Assembly (NCBI GenBank): GCA_000155715.1
Contig: DS990599.1
Coordinates: 152,156 to 216,155 of the forward strand
Source of the DNA: a gamma proteobacterium HTCC5015
Lineage (GTDB): Bacteria > Pseudomonadota > Gammaproteobacteria > HTCC5015
Reading direction: 5' to 3'
Length of the DNA: 64,000 bases
Below, piece after piece: positions 61,012-64,000 of the stretch. How positions within the stretch are numbered: position 1 is the stretch's first letter; the number at the start of each line of letters is the position of its first letter. A program made the translations under genes and the position numbers. Below the pieces are notes generated by a model. It did not search any database. It saw only the letters and a program-made list of their open reading frames with translations, and was not told the origin of the DNA.

Positions 61012-63738
61012 ATGCTGGCAAGTTTATTTAAACCGAAGTGGCGTTCCGCCAACCCCGATATTCGTCTTGGCGCATTGGAAAAGCTCGATCCAGCGCGCAG
61101 CCGCGACCGCGAGGCACTGGTTGAAGTCGTCAAAAATGACAGCGAATCGCGCGTCCGCTTGGCCGCCGTCCGCCGTATTAAAGATCGCGAGTTGCTGGAT
61201 CGTTTGATCAAGGCCAGCAATGATGAAGGCACTCGCGACGCTTTGATGAGGCAGCGGATCAATACGGTTGAATTGGATGAAGTCAAAGCCGTGGGCGAGC
61301 AATCGACTTTATTAGATATCGCTTTGTTACACCAAGTGGCCAAGGTGCGCTTGGCAGCGGCCGAGCAGGTGGCCCAGCCCGGCTTGCTGGAAGTGTTGGC
61401 CAAGGAGTCTAAGGACAAGGCGGTGCAGCGGCATGTGCGTGACGCTTTAAAAGGCGTTAAAGCCGAGCGCCAAGCTCAAGAGCAGCGCTCAGCTGAGATC
61501 GATCGCGTGATTGATGCCATGGAAAAACTGGTGGGGCGCAGCGATATCGACCCTCTGTTTTTGAGCAAATTTGAACAGGCGGACAAGCAGTGGCAGCCGT
61601 TCAAGCGCGAGGCTAGCGAGAAGCAGCAACAGCGTTTTAACAGTGCCCGCAAAGCGTGCGCCAGTGACGTCGAAGCGATTGAGGCCGCCGAGCGGGCTCA
61701 GCGCGACCGGCAAGTGGCTCAGGAACAGTTGGACCAGTTGCTCACGGGATTGGCTGGCGATTTAAAATCCGCCGAAAATGTCGCGCTGGGGCGAGAGCAG
61801 CTAGAGCAGCACCAGCAAAAGACGCGCAGCGAGTGGCAGCGTTTAAGTCAACTGGCCACGCCTAGCGAGGCCCAGCAGCGGCGTTTAGACGACTTGATGA
61901 AAACGCTGGATCGCTGTGCCAACACGCTGGCTCTGGTCGAGCGCCAGCGCGAGGATATCGATTCCGCTTTAGCGGCGATGGATGCCTTGGATGAAGCGGC
62001 CGGCGAAGAGCAGCTAGAGGCGTTGCGAGCCGAGTATGCCGAGCTCGATAGCGCCATGACGTGGCCCAAGCAGTTGGCCGCTCCTGCGGTTATTCGCCAC
62101 TGGCAATCGTCGTGGCAGCGTTTGCGAGAGATTGAAAGCGCCCGCCAAGAAAAGCAGGGCGAGCGAATTCGCAAGCTGGCCAGTCGCCGTCGCCAGCTCG
62201 ATGCTCATATTGAGCAGGGCGAGCTCGGCCGAGCCAACCGCGTTCACAGTCACATCCACTACTTGTTGAAAAAGCTCGACGACGAGCGCGAGCTAGAGCG
62301 CCAACAACAGCGCTTGCAGCCTCTGGAAGAAAAACTGCAAAAATTGCGCGACTGGCACGGCTTTAGTACCGAGCCTAAAAAAGAGGACCTCTGTCAGCGG
62401 ATGGAGGCCTTGGTGGAAGGCGAGCTGGCGCCGCTCGATCGCGCCGAGGCGGTGAAGGCGCTGCGCGGAGAGTGGCGCGAGCAAACAGCGGTCAACCTCG
62501 ATAAAGAGGATCCCCTTACGCTGCGTTTTGAGGCCGCCGCAGAAAAAGCCTGGGCGCCTTGTGCGGAATACTTTGCACAGCTGGACCAAATTCAGCGCGA
62601 CAATTTGCAAAAGCGCCGAGTTCTGTGCGAACAGCTTGAGCAGTTTGCCGCGGCCTTCGATTGGGAAAACCCCGATTGGAAGGCCCTAGACAAAGCGCTT
62701 AAAACGGCGAGAGACGAGTGGAAATCCTATGAACCCGTGCGCTTTGCCGACGCCAAGCCCGTGCAGGCGTTGTTCTTTGCCACGCTTAACCCCCTGAACG
62801 AGCGTTTGAAAAACTATTGGCAGGACAACCTTGAAGCCAAGCAAAAGCTGTTAGAACAAGCAAAGCCCTTGGTGGAGATGGACGATTTGGACGAGGCTAT
62901 TCAGCGCTGTATTGATTTACAAAACCGCTGGAAGCAAGTGGGCCCGACTTTCCGCTCCCGCGACCCGAAAGTTTGGCGCGCCTTTAGAAAGGCGTGTGAT
63001 GCCGTCTTTGCCCGCCGCGATGCCGAGCGCCAAGAGCAGCGGGCGGAAAATGATGAGCACATTGCCCGCGCTGAGGCACTCGTCGATCAAATGCGCGATT
63101 TGTCCAAGCTCTCGGATGCTGAACTACCCGAGGCTCACGCCAAGGCCGATGAGTTGCAGGAGGCCTTTGATCAAATTGATATGCCGCCCAAAGTGGCCCG
63201 AGCGTTGGCGGATAAAATGCAGCGCGCCCACAAGGCTTATGAGCAACAGTTGGCGGGTATCGCCGATCGCCAGCAGCAACAGCAAATGCGGCAACTGGCC
63301 GATGTGGCGGCTCAATTTGATCAGCAAGAGAGCCATGCGATAGCGGGCGGCAGTGTGGATGTAGATGCCGTTGAGGCGGCCGTTAACGCGTTGCCTAAAG
63401 CCGATCAAACATTATTAAGCGATCGCCTAGCGACCTTAAAATCCGATAAATCCGATCAAACCAGTGAAACGGCCAAAGACACACTGGAAAAGCTGGCCAT
63501 TGAAATGGAAGTCTTAATGGATGTTGAGACGCCTCCTGATTTTAAGGGGGAGCGCATGGCGTACCAACTCGACAAATTACCCGAAGAAATGGGGCTGCAC
63601 AGCGAGCCCGAGGATCAAGCTCTTCAGCTCAATGAATTGCGCCGCCAGTGGTACGCCCAAGGGCCCGTTTCTATGCAGGATAGAGAGGCGCTACAAGCGC
63701 GCTTAGAGGCGGTGTTGGCCAAGTCAGTGCCCGCTTGA
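61012..63738 (+). CDS. Large DUF349 domain protein
   Basis: The 908-residue protein starts at ATG 61012. The first about 170 residues are HEAT-like (IRLGALEKLDPARSRDREAL, SRVRLAAVRRIKDRELLDRL). Long Gln/Arg/Glu-rich helices follow, with DUF349 repeats (DEWKSYEPVRFADAKPVQAL, RWKQVGPTFRSRDPKVWRAF). It is likely all-helical, coiled-coil and cytosolic. Some DUF349 proteins associate with nucleic acid or ribosome functions, but no role is established. It runs divergently from hemB across 176 bp. Confidence 0.85.
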   Translation: MLASLFKPKWRSANPDIRLGALEKLDPARSRDREALVEVVKNDSESRVRLAAVRRIKDRELLDRLIKASNDEGTRDALMRQRINTVELDEVKAVGEQSTLLDIALLHQVAKVRLAAAEQVAQPGLLEVLAKESKDKAVQRHVRDALKGVKAERQAQEQRSAEIDRVIDAMEKLVGRSDIDPLFLSKFEQADKQWQPFKREASEKQQQRFNSARKACASDVEAIEAAERAQRDRQVAQEQLDQLLTGLAGDLKSAENVALGREQLEQHQQKTRSEWQRLSQLATPSEAQQRRLDDLMKTLDRCANTLALVERQREDIDSALAAMDALDEAAGEEQLEALRAEYAELDSAMTWPKQLAAPAVIRHWQSSWQRLREIESARQEKQGERIRKLASRRRQLDAHIEQGELGRANRVHSHIHYLLKKLDDERELERQQQRLQPLEEKLQKLRDWHGFSTEPKKEDLCQRMEALVEGELAPLDRAEAVKALRGEWREQTAVNLDKEDPLTLRFEAAAEKAWAPCAEYFAQLDQIQRDNLQKRRVLCEQLEQFAAAFDWENPDWKALDKALKTARDEWKSYEPVRFADAKPVQALFFATLNPLNERLKNYWQDNLEAKQKLLEQAKPLVEMDDLDEAIQRCIDLQNRWKQVGPTFRSRDPKVWRAFRKACDAVFARRDAERQEQRAENDEHIARAEALVDQMRDLSKLSDAELPEAHAKADELQEAFDQIDMPPKVARALADKMQRAHKAYEQQLAGIADRQQQQQMRQLADVAAQFDQQESHAIAGGSVDVDAVEAAVNALPKADQTLLSDRLATLKSDKSDQTSETAKDTLEKLAIEMEVLMDVETPPDFKGERMAYQLDKLPEEMGLHSEPEDQALQLNELRRQWYAQGPVSMQDREALQARLEAVLAKSVPA

Positions 63739-63861
63739 TTAGCATCGGAGACGGCCATCAACTCACTTGTGGGAGGCCGCCTTTATGTCCTTGGGTGCCC
63801 GAGCCGACGAACATAGGGTGGATTAGCGCAGTGCAATCCACCGTTGCGGCTAAAAATACTC

Positions 63862-63949
63862 CGTCATTCCCGCGCAGGCGGGAATCTAGCGTCTTTGAGT
63901 GAGCAGGGGGAGTAAAGTCACTGGGCTCCCGCCTGCGCGGGAGCGACGG
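63862..63949. repeat. MITE-like inverted-repeat element, family B (copy 3, inverted)
   Basis: This is the reverse complement of the elements at 49811 and 55250, about 88 bp, bounded by TTCCCGCGCAGGCGGGAA and CTCCCGCCTGCGCGGGAG. It sits in the terminal 262 bp of the window, where no gene was seen. Confidence 0.9.
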
Positions 63950-64000
63950 TGGGGTGCAGCGCGTAGGTGCCTCGCTCCGGACAGCGGCTATAAAGCTCAC

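Noticed and set aside
63758..64000. Minus-strand frame at the window end
   Set aside because: It runs through the family B element and flanking repeat-like sequence without protein features.

Overview
The window reads as chromosome of a free-living, probably marine gammaproteobacterium. Pointers are the EnvC-CtpA and SecB-GpsA neighbourhoods, an MSHA-like pilus locus, a magnesium-type HemB, a TonB receptor/beta-propeller phytase/PhoX operon and many short palindromic repeats. Genus cannot be fixed by eye; the cellvibrionad/alteromonad part of the class fits best. No rRNA, tRNA, CRISPR array, prophage or transposase gene was seen.

Layout. 1-3.8 kb: cell division and periplasmic proteolysis (envC, ctpA), then a rhodanese, secB and gpsA. 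3.8-7.9 kb: a membrane histidine kinase and a sigma54-dependent response regulator that look like a PrsK/PrsR-type pair, split by trmL. Between the kinase gene and trmL lies a textbook -24/-12 promoter, and about 100 nt further on an intrinsic terminator, so a sigma54-dependent small RNA is likely. 7.9-16.4 kb: a compact type IV pilus-like (MSHA/type II-like) operon: secretin, ATPase, platform protein, three small assembly proteins and three (pseudo)pilins carrying Asp/Gly-rich loops. 16.7-19.5 kb: pyrE-ampG-rraA. 19.6-26.4 kb: a defence island, type I restriction-modification (hsdRMS) followed by an Abi/HEPN ribonuclease gene. 26.5-31.1 kb: HhH protein, gamma-carbonic anhydrase, YghU-like GST, acyltransferase, TerC.

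31.1-33.6 kb: ppx, whose 3' end together with a palindromic repeat pair has been amplified as a 281-bp tandem array. 33.7-40.1 kb: two same-strand transcription units that look like one regulatory module: an AraC regulator with a degenerate GGDEF membrane protein, then a cupredoxin-like protein, a sensory GGDEF*/EAL protein, a DUF3034 protein and a lipoprotein truncated globin. The same 11-bp word lies upstream of both units. 40.3-47.0 kb: phytate/organic-phosphate acquisition (TonB receptor, phytase, PhoX) with a strong terminator between receptor and phytase. 47-52 kb: ubiA, gor, ppk1, followed by a second candidate small RNA ending in a terminator. 52.5-56.5 kb: a Zur-type operator and zinc genes (small membrane protein, His-rich outer-membrane protein, ZnuA-like and ZnuB-like proteins). 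The ABC ATPase is absent, and 620 bp of repeats lie where it could have been. 56.7-64 kb: Rap1a-like secreted protein, crotonase, DUF1275 membrane protein, aroE-hemB and a large DUF349 protein.

At least three families of short palindromic interspersed repeats occupy almost every larger gap (16.5, 31.1, 49.4, 49.8, 55.2, 55.5, 58.0 and 63.9 kb).
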